64,000 nt of DNA from Bradyrhizobium sp. CB82. GTDB lineage: Bacteria > Pseudomonadota > Alphaproteobacteria > Rhizobiales > Xanthobacteraceae. Made by a program: the position numbers and the translations under genes. Every line of letters starts with the position of its first letter. Position 1 is the stretch's first letter. Positions 35,354 through 45,214 of this stretch are shown here, one piece after another. Under the pieces are notes generated by a model. That model worked only from the letters and a program-made list of their open reading frames with translations. It was not told the DNA's origin and searched no databases. The DNA lies in contig NZ_CP121650.1 of NCBI RefSeq assembly GCF_029714405.1, forward strand, positions 310,001 to 374,000. The letters run 5' to 3'.

Positions 35354-36760
35354 TCAGCGCCAATCCCTGACGTCAACGAAGTGACCCGCGATCGCTGCTG
35401 CCGCTGCCATCGCCGGCGAGACGAGGTGCGTGCGGCCCTTGAAGCCCTGGCGGCCCTCGAAATTGCGGTTCGAGGTCGAAGCGCAGCGCTCTTCCGGCTT
35501 CAGCTTGTCGGGGTTCATGGCAAGGCACATCGAGCAGCCCGGCTCGCGCCATTCGAAGCCGGCCTTGATGAAGATCTTGTCGAGACCTTCGGCTTCGGCC
35601 TGCTCCTTCACGATGCCGGAGCCCGGCACGACCATGGCGTTGACGTGGGCGCTGACGGTCTTGCCCTCGGCGATCTTCGCCGCGGCGCGCAGGTCCTCGA
35701 TGCGGCCGTTGGTGCAGGAGCCGATGAAGACGCGATCGAGCTTGATGTCGGTGATCTTCGTGCCCGCGGCCAGGCCCATATATTTCAGCGCGCGATGCTT
35801 GGAGAGGCGCTTGGCCTCATCCTCGATCTTGTCCGGATCCGGCACGAGGCCGGTCACCGAGATCACGTCCTCAGGGCTTGTGCCCCAGGTCACGATCGGC
35901 GGCAGCTTGGCGGCATCCAGCCGCAGTTCGTGGTCGAAATGCGCGCCGTCATCGGAGCGCAACTTCTCCCAATAGCGCATCGCGGCGTCCCAGGCGGCAC
36001 CCTGCGGCGCCTTCGGGCGGCCGCGCAGGAAATCGAACGCCTTCTGGTCGGGGGCGACGAGGCCGGCGCGCGCGCCGCCTTCGATCGACATGTTGCAGAC
36101 CGTCATGCGGCCTTCCATGCTGAGCGCGCGGATCGCGTCACCGGCGTATTCCAGCACGTAGCCGGTGCCGCCGGCGGTGCCGATCTCGCCGATGATGGCC
36201 AGGATGATGTCCTTGCCTGTCACGCCCTCCGGCAATTTGCCGTCGACGGTGACGCGCATGTTCTTCGCCTTCTTCTGGATCAGCGTCTGCGTCGCCAGCA
36301 CGTGCTCGACCTCGCTCGTGCCGATGCCGTGCGCGAGTGCGCCGAACGCGCCATGCGTCGAAGTGTGGCTGTCACCGCAGACGATGGTGGTGCCGGGCAG
36401 CGTAAATCCCTGCTCGGGGCCGATGACGTGGACGATGCCCTGGCGCCTGTCGAACTCGTTGTAATATTCGATGCCGAATTCCTTGGCGTTCTCGGCGAGC
36501 GCTTTGATCTGCTCGATGCTCTCGGGGTCGGGATTCGGCTTGGTGCGGTCGGTGGTCGGCACGTTGTGGTCGACGACGGCGAGCGTCTTCTCCGGCGCGT
36601 GCACCTTGCGGCCGGTGGCGCGCAGGCCTTCGAAGGCCTGCGGCGAGGTCACTTCGTGCACCAGATGGCGGTCGATATAGAGCAGGCAGGTGCCGTCCTC
36701 GGCTTCGTGCACCAGATGGTCGTTCCAGATCTTGTCGTACAGCGTGGTCGGTTTGGACAT
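35354..36760 (-). CDS. leuC: 3-isopropylmalate dehydratase large subunit
   Basis: 468 residues, aconitase-like. Fe-S ligands: Cys in [13 protein letters not shown] and the pair in [30 protein letters not shown] is the substrate-binding region. It works with LeuD in leucine synthesis. It lies alone on the minus strand about 400 nt downstream of rplS; leuD is a separate unit. Length and motifs are normal. Confidence 0.96.
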   Translation of the reverse strand: MSKPTTLYDKIWNDHLVHEAEDGTCLLYIDRHLVHEVTSPQAFEGLRATGRKVHAPEKTLAVVDHNVPTTDRTKPNPDPESIEQIKALAENAKEFGIEYYNEFDRRQGIVHVIGPEQGFTLPGTTIVCGDSHTSTHGAFGALAHGIGTSEVEHVLATQTLIQKKAKNMRVTVDGKLPEGVTGKDIILAIIGEIGTAGGTGYVLEYAGDAIRALSMEGRMTVCNMSIEGGARAGLVAPDQKAFDFLRGRPKAPQGAAWDAAMRYWEKLRSDDGAHFDHELRLDAAKLPPIVTWGTSPEDVISVTGLVPDPDKIEDEAKRLSKHRALKYMGLAAGTKITDIKLDRVFIGSCTNGRIEDLRAAAKIAEGKTVSAHVNAMVVPGSGIVKEQAEAEGLDKIFIKAGFEWREPGCSMCLAMNPDKLKPEERCASTSNRNFEGRQGFKGRTHLVSPAMAAAAAIAGHFVDVRDWR

Positions 36761-37018
36761 GAGCGTGAGCTCCGGGAATGTTGTGTGAGCGAAACGCGCG
36801 CCTTACGCGCGGGGCATCAAAAATCGTCAGCGCAGCGTTTAAGCTGCGCGCCTAAGCTCTGACGTTGCCGAGGTCGCAAATCGTCCGAAGAACCGGCCAG
36901 GCAGCCGCGAGCGATCGTCGATGACGATGCGCTTGATGGGTGCGAAGCTGGTCAGATCTGGAAACATTCTAGAGGCTATATAACACGCGGAGTTAAAAGC
37001 GCGAGAGCCTTCCCTGAC

Positions 37019-37104
37019 CGTCATTGCGAGCGAAGCGACGCAATCCAGAATGCAGCCGCGGAAACAGTCTGGATTGCTTCGTCGCTTGGCTCCGCGCAAT
37101 GACG
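37019..37104. repeat. dispersed palindromic repeat, family A copy 2
   Basis: Begins CGTCATTGCGAGCGAAGCGA and ends TCCGCGCAATGACG, around GTCTGGATTGC. Very similar to the copy at 3983-4068. Confidence 0.9.
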
Positions 37105-37116
37105 ACGTACGCAACA

Positions 37117-37147
37117 AAAAAGCGCGAAGCCAAGCCCCGCGCTTTTT
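37117..37147 (-). terminator. intrinsic terminator of rplS
   Basis: AAAAAGCGCG / CGCGCTTTTT stem with an 11-nt loop; the minus strand continues with T residues. Ends the rpsP-rimM-trmD-rplS block. Confidence 0.85.
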
Positions 37148-37169
37148 GCCGATCCGCCTGTTGCGAAGA

Positions 37170-37550
37170 TTACTCGTTGACTGCGGCCGCGCGGTCCTGC
37201 TTCTCGACGATGCGAGCCGACTTGCCGCGGAGATTGCGCAGGTAATAGAGCTTGGCGCGACGCACCTTGCCGCGACGCACCACCTTGATCGAGTCGATCA
37301 TCGGCGAGAGCAGCGGGAATACGCGCTCGACGCCCTCGCCGTAGGAGATCTTGCGCACGGTGAAGCTCTCGTTGAGGCCACCGCCGGAACGGCCGATGCA
37401 GACGCCCTCATAGGCCTGCACGCGGGTGCGGTCGCCTTCGACGACCTTCACGTTGACGATCACGGTGTCGCCGGGGGCGAATTCCGGAATCTCCTTGCTG
37501 GCGGAGAGCTTGTCGAATTGCTCTTTTTCGAGCTGCTTGATCAGGTTCAT
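37170..37550 (-). CDS. rplS: 50S ribosomal protein L19
   Basis: 126 residues from the ATG at 37550, preceded by GGAG. Signature [20 protein letters not shown] and [28 protein letters not shown] is the KOW-like start. It lies at the 30S-50S interface. It is the last gene of the rpsP-rimM-trmD-rplS set, 108 nt after trmD, and is followed by a terminator. The C-terminal tail ([10 protein letters not shown]) is typical of alphaproteobacteria. Confidence 0.97.
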   Translation of the reverse strand: MNLIKQLEKEQFDKLSASKEIPEFAPGDTVIVNVKVVEGDRTRVQAYEGVCIGRSGGGLNESFTVRKISYGEGVERVFPLLSPMIDSIKVVRRGKVRRAKLYYLRNLRGKSARIVEKQDRAAAVNE

Positions 37551-37658
37551 GGGTAACTCCATCGGCGCGCCCAGCCTTGAGAAACGGGGGCTGCGCGAAA
37601 TTCGTCTATCCAGCCATTGCGGATTTGGCCGCTCCTATAAGGCACGCGGGAGCGTTTG

Positions 37659-38402
37659 TCACCCGTCTGTCGTGTTTTTTGGCGTTTTTTGGCCGACCGC
37701 CCGATTCTCGGCTTTTTCCCACAAATCCGGGCGCCGGGCGGCCGTCAGGGCCTCGGATTCGGCCCGCCGCCAGGCCGCAACCTTGGCGTGGTCGCCGGAG
37801 GTGAGGATTTGGGGGATCGGAACCCCCTCAAACAGCTGCGGACGGGTGTATTGAGGGTATTCCAGAAGACCGTCCGAAAAGCTCTCCTCGGTCCCCGAAG
37901 CCTCCTTGCCCATCACCCCCGGCAAGAGCCGGACACAGGCGTCGATCAGCGCCAGCGCGGCGATTTCGCCACCTGAGAGCACGTAATCCCCGATCGAGAC
38001 CTCCTCCAGGCCCCGTGCGTCGATCACCCGCTGGTCGATCCCCTCGAACCGGCCGCAGACGATCAGGGGGCCGGGGCCCTGTGCCAGCTCCACCACGCGG
38101 GCCTGGGTCAATGGCCGACCCCGGGGGCTCATCAGCAGCTTTGGCCGCCCCTCGCCGATTTCGGCGGCATCGATGGCCGCTGCCAGGACATCCGCCCGCA
38201 GCACCATGCCCGGGCCGCCACCGGCCGGTGTGTCGTCGACGCTGCGGTGGCGGTCGGTCGCAGACGCCCGGATGTCCCGCGCCTCGAGCTCCCAGAGACC
38301 CGCGGCCAGCGCCCGGCCAGCGAGGCTCACGCCGAGCGGTCCCGGAAACATCTCCGGAAACAGCGTCAGCACGGTCGCGCGCCAGGGTGAGGGGTTCGTC
38401 AT
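37659..38402 (-). CDS. trmD: tRNA (guanine37-N1)-methyltransferase
   Basis: 247 residues from the ATG at 38402 ([21 protein letters not shown]); the frame continues upstream into a repeat and is not real there. SPOUT-class enzyme forming m1G37. Visible signatures: [14 protein letters not shown] (SAM/tRNA contact), [14 protein letters not shown] and [17 protein letters not shown], which forms the trefoil knot. The tail (KTPKNTTDG) is unremarkable. Upstream rimM is separated by 112 nt partly filled with a repeat. Confidence 0.96.
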   Translation of the reverse strand: MTNPSPWRATVLTLFPEMFPGPLGVSLAGRALAAGLWELEARDIRASATDRHRSVDDTPAGGGPGMVLRADVLAAAIDAAEIGEGRPKLLMSPRGRPLTQARVVELAQGPGPLIVCGRFEGIDQRVIDARGLEEVSIGDYVLSGGEIAALALIDACVRLLPGVMGKEASGTEESFSDGLLEYPQYTRPQLFEGVPIPQILTSGDHAKVAAWRRAESEALTAARRPDLWEKAENRAVGQKTPKNTTDG

Positions 38403-38409
38403 TGCTTCC

Positions 38410-38540
38410 ATTCTCGTCGTCCCGGACAGCGAAGCGCGATCCGGGACCCAATCACCGCAGGTCGTTTTTGCGATGATCGGGGCCATCAGCTTAACCAAAA
38501 ACTACGTTTTGTGGTTATGGGTCCCCGCCGGGACGACTCG
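38410..38540. repeat. family D-like palindrome spanning the rimM stop and trmD leader
   Basis: Left arm TCGTCCCGGACAGCGAAGCG...GGGACCCA and right arm GGGTCCCCGCCGGGACGA. The right arm overlaps the last codons of rimM, so its C-terminus (PSRPGGDP) is repeat-encoded. Confidence 0.7.
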
Positions 38541-39060
38541 GGACGGAGTCTTCGTCCTCGCCCTCGATCTCCTGCGGCAGCGCGATCACGACGCGACCGC
38601 CTGCAAGATCGACCTCCGGCACCACCGCATTGGAGAACGGCAGCAGCATCGTCGTGCCTTTCGGGGGCGCGATCTCGATGATGTCGCCAGCGCCGAAATT
38701 ATGGATCGCGAGCACGCGGCCGAGTGCATTGCCGGCCGTGGTGACGGCGGCGAGCCCGATCAAATCGGTGTGGTAATATTCGTCCTCGTCGGTCGCGGGC
38801 AGCTTTTCGCGCGCGACGTAGAGCTCGATGCCGTTGAGGCGCTCGGCCTCATCGCGGGTCGTGACGCCCTTGAACGTCGCGACCAGATGATCCTTGGCTT
38901 CACGCGCTTGCGCGACTTCGAACTGGCGCGCGCCGTCCTTGGTAACGAGCGGACCATAACGCTGCACGGCAAAGGGATCTTCGGTGAAGGTCCACAATTT
39001 GACCGCGCCGCGCACACCATGCGCGGCGCCGATCCGCGCGACGCAGACCAGCGCCGGCAT
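38515..39060 (-). CDS. rimM: ribosome maturation factor RimM
   Basis: 181 residues. The N-terminal barrel starts [21 protein letters not shown]. The C-terminal PRC-barrel contains [20 protein letters not shown] and [13 protein letters not shown]. It binds the 30S head during 16S processing. Start at 39060, 9 nt after rpsP. The last codons ([11 protein letters not shown]) coincide with a repeat arm, so the C-terminus may be longer than in relatives. Confidence 0.95.
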   Translation of the reverse strand: MPALVCVARIGAAHGVRGAVKLWTFTEDPFAVQRYGPLVTKDGARQFEVAQAREAKDHLVATFKGVTTRDEAERLNGIELYVAREKLPATDEDEYYHTDLIGLAAVTTAGNALGRVLAIHNFGAGDIIEIAPPKGTTMLLPFSNAVVPEVDLAGGRVVIALPQEIEGEDEDSVPSRPGGDP

Positions 39061-39069
39061 GGGCTGGCC

Positions 39070-39402
39070 TTAGCCCTTCGCGGCGGCTTCGGCCTGTGCC
39101 TTGCGCTCCTTGCGCGGCACGGCCTTCTGCGGGTTGCTGCGCGCTTCGCGCTTCTTGACGCCGGCGGCATCGAGGAAGCGCATCACGCGGTCCGACGGCT
39201 GCGCGCCCTTGGCGAGCCAGGCCTTCACCTTGTCCATGTCGAGCTTGAGGCGCGCCTCGTTGTCCTTCGCCAGCAGCGGGTTGAAATAGCCGAGACGCTC
39301 GATGAAGCGGCCATCGCGCGGGAAGCGCGAGTCGGCGGCGACGACGTGATAGACGGGGCGCTTCTTGGTGCCCGCGCGCGCGAGGCGGATAACGACTGGC
39401 AT
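39070..39402 (-). CDS. rpsP: 30S ribosomal protein S16
   Basis: 110 residues from the ATG at 39402 ([21 protein letters not shown]); the upstream frame is not coding. Signatures [12 protein letters not shown] and [16 protein letters not shown]. It has a Lys/Ala/Glu-rich C-terminal tail as in other alphaproteobacteria. It leads the rpsP-rimM-trmD-rplS set. Between it and ffh are 178 nt holding a family A repeat. Confidence 0.97.
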   Translation of the reverse strand: MPVVIRLARAGTKKRPVYHVVAADSRFPRDGRFIERLGYFNPLLAKDNEARLKLDMDKVKAWLAKGAQPSDRVMRFLDAAGVKKREARSNPQKAVPRKERKAQAEAAAKG

Positions 39403-39440
39403 GTTGGTCTCCTGAGTGTCTGTTAATTGAAAGGTTGGTA

Positions 39441-39563
39441 CGACATTGCGAGCGAAGCGAAGCAATCCGGAAATCTTTCCGCGGAAACAGTCTGGATTGC
39501 TTCGTCGCGGAGCCTGTCATCGGGCCGGCCGAAGGCCGGACCCGTTGGTTCCTCGCAATGACG
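39441..39563. repeat. dispersed palindromic repeat, family A copy 3 (extended)
   Basis: CGACATTGCGAGCGAAGCGA...GTCTGGATTGCTTCGTCGCG, then an extra hairpin GGGCCGGCCGAAGGCCGGACCC before CCTCGCAATGACG. The extended form resembles the copy at 59312-59466. Confidence 0.88.
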
Positions 39564-39580
39564 GGTGAGGGTGAGTGACA

Positions 39581-41134
39581 TCACTTCTTCTTCCCCAGTC
39601 CGGGGAAGCCGCCGAGCCCGGGCAGGGTCGGCTTGTTGCTGAGGCCCGTGAGCCCCGGCACATTCGGTAAGCCCTGGCGCAGGCCCGCGGGCAAATCCTT
39701 CGGCAGGTTCGGCAAGCCCTGTCCGCCACCACCCTGCATCTTCTCCTGCAGCGCCTTCATCTCCTCGGGCGAGGGCATCTTCATGCCGCCGCCAAAGCCC
39801 ATGGCCTGCGCGATGCCGGCGAGCGGTCCGCGCTTGCCCGAGCCCATGGCCTTCATCACGTCGGCCATGTTCCGGTGCATCTTGAGCAGCTTGTTGACAT
39901 GCTCGACGCTCTGGCCGCTTCCCGCGGCGATGCGCTTCTTGCGGCTCGCCTTGAGAAGATCGGGGTGCCGACGCTCCTCCCGCGTCATCGAATCGATGAT
40001 CGCGACCTGGCGCTTCAGGATCTTGTCGTCGATCCCTGCGGCCGCGATCTGGTTCTTCATCTTGGAGATGCCGGGCATCATGCCCATCAGCCCGCTGATG
40101 CCGCCCATGTTCGCCATCTGCGAGAGCTGCTCGCGCATGTCGTTGAGGTCGAACTGGCCCTTGCGCATCCGCTCGGCGGTGCGCGCGGCCTTTTCCGCGT
40201 CGATGTTGGCGGCAGCCCGCTCGACCAGGGACACCACGTCGCCCATGCCGAGGATGCGCCCGGCAATGCGGTCGGGATGGAAGTCCTCCAGCGCATCGGT
40301 CTTTTCACCGGTGCCGATCAGCTTGATCGGCTTGCCGGTGACCGCGCGCATCGACAGCGCGGCGCCGCCGCGGCCGTCGCCGTCGACGCGCGTCAGCACG
40401 ATGCCGGTGAGGCCGACGCGCTGATCGAACGAGCGCGCGAGGTTCACCGCGTCCTGGCCGGTGAGGCTATCGGCGACCAGCAGCACCTCGTGCGGATTGG
40501 CGGCAGCTTTGATCGCGGCGGCCTCTGCCATCATCTCTTCGTCGAGCGTGGTGCGGCCGGCGGTGTCGAGCAGTACGATGTCGTAGCCGCCGAGCTTGCC
40601 GGCTTCGAGCGCGCGTTTGGCAATCTGCGGGGGCTGCTGGCCCGCGACGATCGGCAGCGTCGGAATGTCGAGATCGCGGCCGAGCACGGCCAGCTGTTCC
40701 ATCGCCGCCGGGCGGTAGACGTCGAGCGAAGCCATCAGCACCTTGCGCTTGTCGCGCTGGACGAGGCGGCGGGCGAGCTTTGCGGTGGTGGTCGTCTTAC
40801 CGGAGCCTTGCAGGCCGACCATCATGATCGGCACCGGCGGCACGGAATTCACGTCGATGGTCTGGCCTTCGGCGCCGAGCGTGTTGATCAGCTCGTCATG
40901 GACGATCTTGACGACCATCTGGCCGGGCGTCACCGACTTGACGACGGTGGCGCCGATCGCCTGCTCGCGCACGCGCTCGGTGAAGCTGCGCACCACTTCG
41001 AGCGCAACGTCGGCTTCCAGCAGCGCGCGCCGCACCTCGCGCATCGCGGCGTCGACGTCCTTCTCGGTCAGCGCACCGCGCCCCGTCAGACGATCGAGGA
41101 TGCCGCCAAGCCTTTCCGACAGATTGTCGAACAA
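39581..41134 (-). CDS. ffh: signal recognition particle protein Ffh
   Basis: 517 residues. N domain, then G domain with GLQGSGKTTTTAKLA (about residue 107), LLDTAGRTTLDEEM (about 190) and LTRVDGDGRGGAAL (about 248). The methionine-rich M domain follows (MANMGGISGLMGMMPGISKM), and a Gly/Pro/Leu-rich tail (GLRQGLPNVPGLTGLSNKP). It targets nascent inner-membrane proteins together with 4.5S RNA and FtsY, which is encoded at 48.8 kb. No ffs gene was seen here. Confidence 0.97.
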   Translation of the reverse strand: MFDNLSERLGGILDRLTGRGALTEKDVDAAMREVRRALLEADVALEVVRSFTERVREQAIGATVVKSVTPGQMVVKIVHDELINTLGAEGQTIDVNSVPPVPIMMVGLQGSGKTTTTAKLARRLVQRDKRKVLMASLDVYRPAAMEQLAVLGRDLDIPTLPIVAGQQPPQIAKRALEAGKLGGYDIVLLDTAGRTTLDEEMMAEAAAIKAAANPHEVLLVADSLTGQDAVNLARSFDQRVGLTGIVLTRVDGDGRGGAALSMRAVTGKPIKLIGTGEKTDALEDFHPDRIAGRILGMGDVVSLVERAAANIDAEKAARTAERMRKGQFDLNDMREQLSQMANMGGISGLMGMMPGISKMKNQIAAAGIDDKILKRQVAIIDSMTREERRHPDLLKASRKKRIAAGSGQSVEHVNKLLKMHRNMADVMKAMGSGKRGPLAGIAQAMGFGGGMKMPSPEEMKALQEKMQGGGGQGLPNLPKDLPAGLRQGLPNVPGLTGLSNKPTLPGLGGFPGLGKKK

Positions 41135-41587
41135 TGAAGTCGTCCTTTATCCTGCTCGCGCAGGGTTGCCTCGTTCACCGCTGTCATGCCCCGGCTTGAC
41201 CGGGGCATCCAGTACGCCGCGGCGCCTCGGTTCAAGCCGAGCTGCCTCTGGAATACTGGATCACCCGCCGGAGCCTGTCATCGGGCTCGCCGAAGGCGAG
41301 ACCCGGTGGCGGGTGATGACCACTGGTTTCGGTCCTGGCCAAAGCCAGAAAGCGGCCTTCCAAACACCTTTGCGCCCGAGGGCGCATCGCGCTGTCGGGC
41401 GTTGACCTCTGGCCTCCAGGACCAGTCGGCGGGTCGAAAAGAAAGCCTTTCCGAGAAGTGGTGCGGCCTTAAACCTCCGCAAGGCGCAAAAGTCAAGGAA
41501 ACAAGCCGAAATGCGGCATCTTGAAGGGGCCGGTTCGGCTGCTTATTCCTTGCCGGAACCCAATTTTGGGGCCAGCCGGGCCGTGGA
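41135..41587. other. 453-nt intergenic region with family C repeat
   Basis: Divergent space between ffh and the metallo-hydrolase gene. 41182-41330 is a repeat containing GTCATGCCCCGGCTTGACCG GGGCATCCAGTAC and a nested GGCTCGCCGAAGGCGAGACC hairpin. 41330-41587 shows several purine-rich stretches but no gene or RNA I can recognise. Both promoters should be at its edges. Confidence 0.65.
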
Positions 41588-42583
41588 ATGACCTCCCGTC
41601 GCATCAAGACCTATTCCGGCCCGCCGTCCGATCATTTCGACGGCGAAAAATTCTTCGACCCCGATGGGGTTCCACCAAAATCGCTCCGCGAGGTCTTGCG
41701 CTGGCAATTCGGCGGCAAGCGCAGCCGGTCAGTCTGGCCGGCCTGGGTTCCGAGCCCCTACGCCGATCATCCGCCGGCCGAGGTTAATGGCGGCAAGGTG
41801 CGGCTGTCCTTCGTCGGGCACGCGAGCTGGCTGATCCAGACCGGCGGTCTCAACATCCTCGTTGATCCCGTCTGGTCGACGCGGGTCTCGCCGGTGGGCT
41901 GGGCCGGGCCGAGACGTCACAACGATCCCGGCATTGCCTTCGACAAGCTGCCGAAGATCGATGTCGTGCTGGTCTCGCACGGTCACTACGACCATCTCGA
42001 CATCGCGACGCTGTCGCGGCTCGCAAAGAACTTTGCCCCGCGCGTGATCACGCCGCTCGGCAATGACCTCACCATGCGTGAGGGCGATGGCGCGATCCAG
42101 GCCGAGGCGTTCGATTGGCATGACCGCGTCGAGCTCGGCGGCGGCATTGCCGTGCATCTCGTGCCGACACGGCACTGGTCGGCGCGCAACCTGTTCGACC
42201 GCAACAAGGCGCTGTGGGCGAGCTTCGTGCTGGAGACGCCGGCTGGGAAGATCTACGTCGTCTGCGATTCCGGCTATGGCGAAGGCACGCATTTCCGCCG
42301 CGTCGGCGAAACGCATGGACCTTTAAGGCTCGCGATCCTGCCGATCGGCGCCTACGAGCCGCGCTGGTTCATGCGCGAGCAGCACATGAACCCGGAAGAC
42401 GCCGTGAAGGCGCTGATCGATTGCGGCGCGCAGGCCGCGCTCGGCCATCATCACGGCACGTTCCAGCTCACCGATGAAGCGATCGATGCGCCGGCCAAGG
42501 CGCTGGTCGAAGCGCTGGCTGCGGCGAACATCCCGCAGGAGCGGTTCGTTGCGATGAGGCCCGGGCAGGTGGTGGAGATTTGA
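41588..42583 (+). CDS. metallo-beta-lactamase-fold hydrolase (NAPE-PLD/UlaG-like)
   Basis: 331 residues. Zinc-site motif SHGHYDHLDIATL (HxHxDH type) at about residue 130, RLSFVGHASWLIQTGGLNILVDPVWS before it, and later LVPTRHWSARNL, VCDSGYGEGTHF and LGHHHGTFQLTDEA for the remaining ligands. This resembles the N-acyl-phosphatidylethanolamine phospholipase D-like group of the family. No signal peptide is seen. The substrate is unknown. Followed immediately by a family A repeat. Confidence 0.87.
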   Translation: MTSRRIKTYSGPPSDHFDGEKFFDPDGVPPKSLREVLRWQFGGKRSRSVWPAWVPSPYADHPPAEVNGGKVRLSFVGHASWLIQTGGLNILVDPVWSTRVSPVGWAGPRRHNDPGIAFDKLPKIDVVLVSHGHYDHLDIATLSRLAKNFAPRVITPLGNDLTMREGDGAIQAEAFDWHDRVELGGGIAVHLVPTRHWSARNLFDRNKALWASFVLETPAGKIYVVCDSGYGEGTHFRRVGETHGPLRLAILPIGAYEPRWFMREQHMNPEDAVKALIDCGAQAALGHHHGTFQLTDEAIDAPAKALVEALAAANIPQERFVAMRPGQVVEI

Positions 42584-42584
42584 C

Positions 42585-42670
42585 CGTCATTGCGAGGAGC
42601 GAAGCGACGAAGCAATCCAGACTGTTTCCGCGGAAGCAGTCTGGATTGCTTCGCTTCGCTCGCAATGACG
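42585..42670. repeat. dispersed palindromic repeat, family A copy 4
   Basis: Starts CGTCATTGCGAGGAGCGAAG and ends CTTCGCTCGCAATGACG around CAGTCTGGATTG. It lies between two convergent genes. Confidence 0.9.
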
Positions 42671-42679
42671 ACGTGGCGG

Positions 42680-43390
42680 CTACTGCGTCGGCTTGATCGC
42701 CCAGCCCACATTCACCGTCACCGACAGCGTCTCCTCGCCGGGAGCGACCTGCGCCGGGGCTGCGGCCACCGGCGCGGCGGCGACGCGGCTCTTGAACAAT
42801 GGCATCGGGCCGCCGCCTTCGGAGATGCTGAGGGGTGCGCCGAGCGTGACGCCGGCCGCCTTGGCATAGATCTCGGCCTTGCGGCGGGCGTCGGCGAGTG
42901 CCTGCTCGCGGGCGCCGTCGAGCAGTTTCGAGGCTTGCGTGACTTCGAAGGAAATGTTGCCGATATCGTTGGCGCCGGCGCCGACCAGCGTGTCGATGAC
43001 GCTGGCCACCTTCGTGACGTCGTGGATCTTGACTGTGACGCGGTTGCTGGCGCGGAAGCTGACGATGCTGGTTGCGCGGTCCGACGTCTTGGACGAGGTC
43101 GCATATTGCGGCTGCAGCGACAGCCGCGAGGTCTGATAGTCCTTCTCGTCGATGCCTGCGCCCTTCAAGGCCAGCAGCACCTTGCCCATCGCCGCGTTGT
43201 TGGCGTCGGAGGCCTCTTTTGCCGTCTTCGCGTCGTTGGCGACGCCGGCATCGATCTGCGCGAGATCAGGCGCCGCCGACACGGTTGCCTCCCCGCTCAC
43301 CGAGACCGCCGAGGGAAAATCGTCGGCAAGCACAGGCGTCGCGCCAAGCGCGGCGGCGATAATAGCGGCGATGATCGCGGGGCTCTTCAT
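42680..43390 (-). CDS. secreted SIMPL-domain (DUF541) protein
   Basis: 236 residues from the ATG at 43390. Signal peptide (AIIAAIIAAALGATPVLA) then the SIMPL fold: AVSVSGEATVSAAPDLAQID, NAAMGKVLLALKGAGIDEKD and LADARRKAEIYAKAAGVTLG. Members are periplasmic or outer-membrane proteins tied to oxidative-stress and envelope functions. It lies 5 nt after the stop of the frameshifted GyrI-like gene on the same strand, so the two probably were one operon. Confidence 0.88.
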   Translation of the reverse strand: MKSPAIIAAIIAAALGATPVLADDFPSAVSVSGEATVSAAPDLAQIDAGVANDAKTAKEASDANNAAMGKVLLALKGAGIDEKDYQTSRLSLQPQYATSSKTSDRATSIVSFRASNRVTVKIHDVTKVASVIDTLVGAGANDIGNISFEVTQASKLLDGAREQALADARRKAEIYAKAAGVTLGAPLSISEGGGPMPLFKSRVAAAPVAAAPAQVAPGEETLSVTVNVGWAIKPTQ

Positions 43391-43395
43391 CGGCC

Positions 43396-44140
43396 TCACT
43401 TCAGCGGAACGTAGACGTTGATCACGAGCTTGTCCTCTGCCGTCTTCAGGGGATCGGTGAGGTACTCCTCGATGAAGGTGTCCTTGGCCTCCAGCTTCTT
43501 GTCGTCGAGGTGATTGGTGATCGCCTCATAGGTGTTGTCCATGTTGTCGTAGGAGCCGCGATGGACGAACTTCAGCGCCTTGCCCTCCGGCGACTTGCCG
43601 ATGCTCATGTCCTTAGGCAAGTTTTTGGGCTCCTGATCGATCGGGATCTCGGCGAGGAAGGTGAAGCCGGTGTCGTCGGTCGAGGTGTAGACGATCATCG
43701 GGTTACCCGCGGGCTTGATGCCCTGCTTGTCGAGAAGCGCGTTCAGCGCCTTGAACGAATCGATCAGCGTGTCGAAGGCCGAATCCCAATTGGCGCTGCC
43801 CTTGGCCATCACGACCTTTTTCGGTTCCAGCGTCGTCTCGAGCCCAAAGGGGTCGGCAGTCTGCACGGGGCGCCAGCGGCGGGCGGGGTCGCGGCCGCGG
43901 CGGGGGCGCCGTCGGGCTGGGCGAGGGGGAGGCGCTGGCCGCCGGAGCCGGCGCCGGACTCGCCGCAGGTGATGGCGATGCGCTGGCGGCCGGGGAGGGC
44001 GAAGCCGAGGGGGCCGGCGAGGGGCTTGCGGACGCGGCCGGAGCCGGGCTCGGCGACTGGGCGAACGCGCCTGAGAGGCAGAGGGAAATGGCCGCTGCCG
44101 GGATCACCGCAGCCAAAAAAGGACGGAAAAAACTAGTCAT
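43396..44140 (-). pseudogene. secreted GyrI/SOUL-like protein split by a frameshift
   Basis: The 5' part (from ATG 44140) gives a signal peptide (AAVIPAAAISLCLSGAFAQ) and a Ser/Pro/Ala repeat region (SPSPAPAASASPSPAP), then runs out of frame to 43703. The 3' part, open from about 43866, encodes a complete effector-binding domain (TADPFGLETTLEPKKVV, MIVYTSTDDTGFTFLAEIP, LKFVHRGSYDNMDNTYEAI). Around 43867-43920 the expected Pro/Ala linker is readable in a third frame, so a small indel in the GC-rich linker separates the halves. It may be a real mutation or a sequencing error. Confidence 0.75.
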
Positions 44141-44341
44141 TGCGTGTCTCCCCAAGGCACTTTTAGAGGCCCCTGCCGCATTCTTGCACCACGTACGCGT
44201 CCCTGTTCGCGCGAACGCTCCTATCTAACACGCATGTGCCAAATTCGTCCCATGACAGATGCGTCATAGGTCACGCGCGGCAAATGACTGGCCAACCCTC
44301 CCATGATCGCCATATAAGGCAGGCGAAATTCAGGACATTTC

Positions 44342-45214
44342 ATGAGCGCGCTCGCCAATCACGCATTTGCCAAGATGAACGGCATCGGCAACGAGATCGT
44401 CGTTGTCGACATGCGGGATTCCGCTGCCCCGGTCACGCCGGACGACGCGCGTGCGGTCGCCTCCGCGAAGGGCGTGCCCTACGACCAGCTCATGGTGCTG
44501 CAGAAGCCGCGGCTCGACGGCACCGAGGCCTTCATCCGCATCTACAACAATGACGGCTCGGAGGCCGGCGCCTGCGGTAACGGCATGCGCTGCGTGGTGC
44601 GGCGCGTTTTTGAGAAGACCGGGCAGACCACCGCGACATTCGAGACATCAGCGGGGCTTCTGAACTGCTGGCAGGGGCCGGCTCCCGATCTCTATACCGT
44701 CGACATGGGCGCGCCGAAGTTCGGCTGGCAGGACATTCCGCTGGCGGAGGAGTTTCGCGACACCCGTTACATCGAATTGCAGATCGGGCCGATCGACAAG
44801 CCGATCCTGCATTCACCGTCGGCAGTGAGCATGGGTAATCCGCACGCGATCTTCTGGGTCGACGACGTCAACGCCTATGACCTCGGGCGTTTTGGTCCGC
44901 TGCTCGAAAACCATCCGATCTTCCCCGAGCGCGCCAACATCACGCTCGCCCATATCGTCGATCGCGACCACATCACGATCCGTACCTGGGAGCGCGGTGC
45001 CGGCCTCACCAAGGCTTGCGGCTCGGCGGCTTGCGCGGCCGCGGTGGCGGCGGCGCGGCTGAAGCGCGCCAACCGCACCGTCGAGATCACGTTGCCCGGC
45101 GGCAAGCTCGGCATCGAATGGCGCGAGCGCGACGATCACGTGCTGATGACGGGCACCGCGACCTTCGAATATGAGGGCAATTTCGATCCGGCGCTGTTCG
45201 CCTCGGTCGCCTGA
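44342..45214 (+). CDS. dapF: diaminopimelate epimerase
   Basis: 290 residues; interconverts LL- and meso-diaminopimelate for lysine and peptidoglycan. The two catalytic Cys are visible: [13 protein letters not shown] (about residue 77) and [17 protein letters not shown] (about residue 225). It starts [17 protein letters not shown]. Its TGA overlaps the mtaB ATG by one base (TGATG), so translation is coupled. Confidence 0.96.
   Translation: MSALANHAFAKMNGIGNEIVVVDMRDSAAPVTPDDARAVASAKGVPYDQLMVLQKPRLDGTEAFIRIYNNDGSEAGACGNGMRCVVRRVFEKTGQTTATFETSAGLLNCWQGPAPDLYTVDMGAPKFGWQDIPLAEEFRDTRYIELQIGPIDKPILHSPSAVSMGNPHAIFWVDDVNAYDLGRFGPLLENHPIFPERANITLAHIVDRDHITIRTWERGAGLTKACGSAACAAAVAAARLKRANRTVEITLPGGKLGIEWRERDDHVLMTGTATFEYEGNFDPALFASVA

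Larger units (their letters stand above)
36761..37169. other. intergenic region between rplS and leuC
   Basis: Holds the leuC upstream region (36761 to about 36960, promoter not resolved), a family A palindromic repeat (37019-37104) and the rplS terminator (37117-37147). An ORF on the minus strand at 36839-37117 starts within the repeat ([14 protein letters not shown]) and is regarded as spurious. Confidence 0.75.

Noticed and set aside
36839..37117. 92-codon minus-strand ORF in the leuC upstream region
   Set aside because: Its first third ([14 protein letters not shown]) is a translation of the family A palindrome, which occurs in several intergenic places; no independent coding evidence.
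41330..41587. Possible tRNA or small RNA upstream of the metallo-hydrolase gene
   Set aside because: No T-loop consensus (GGTTCRANNC with pairing stems) or terminator could be found; only purine-rich sequence.
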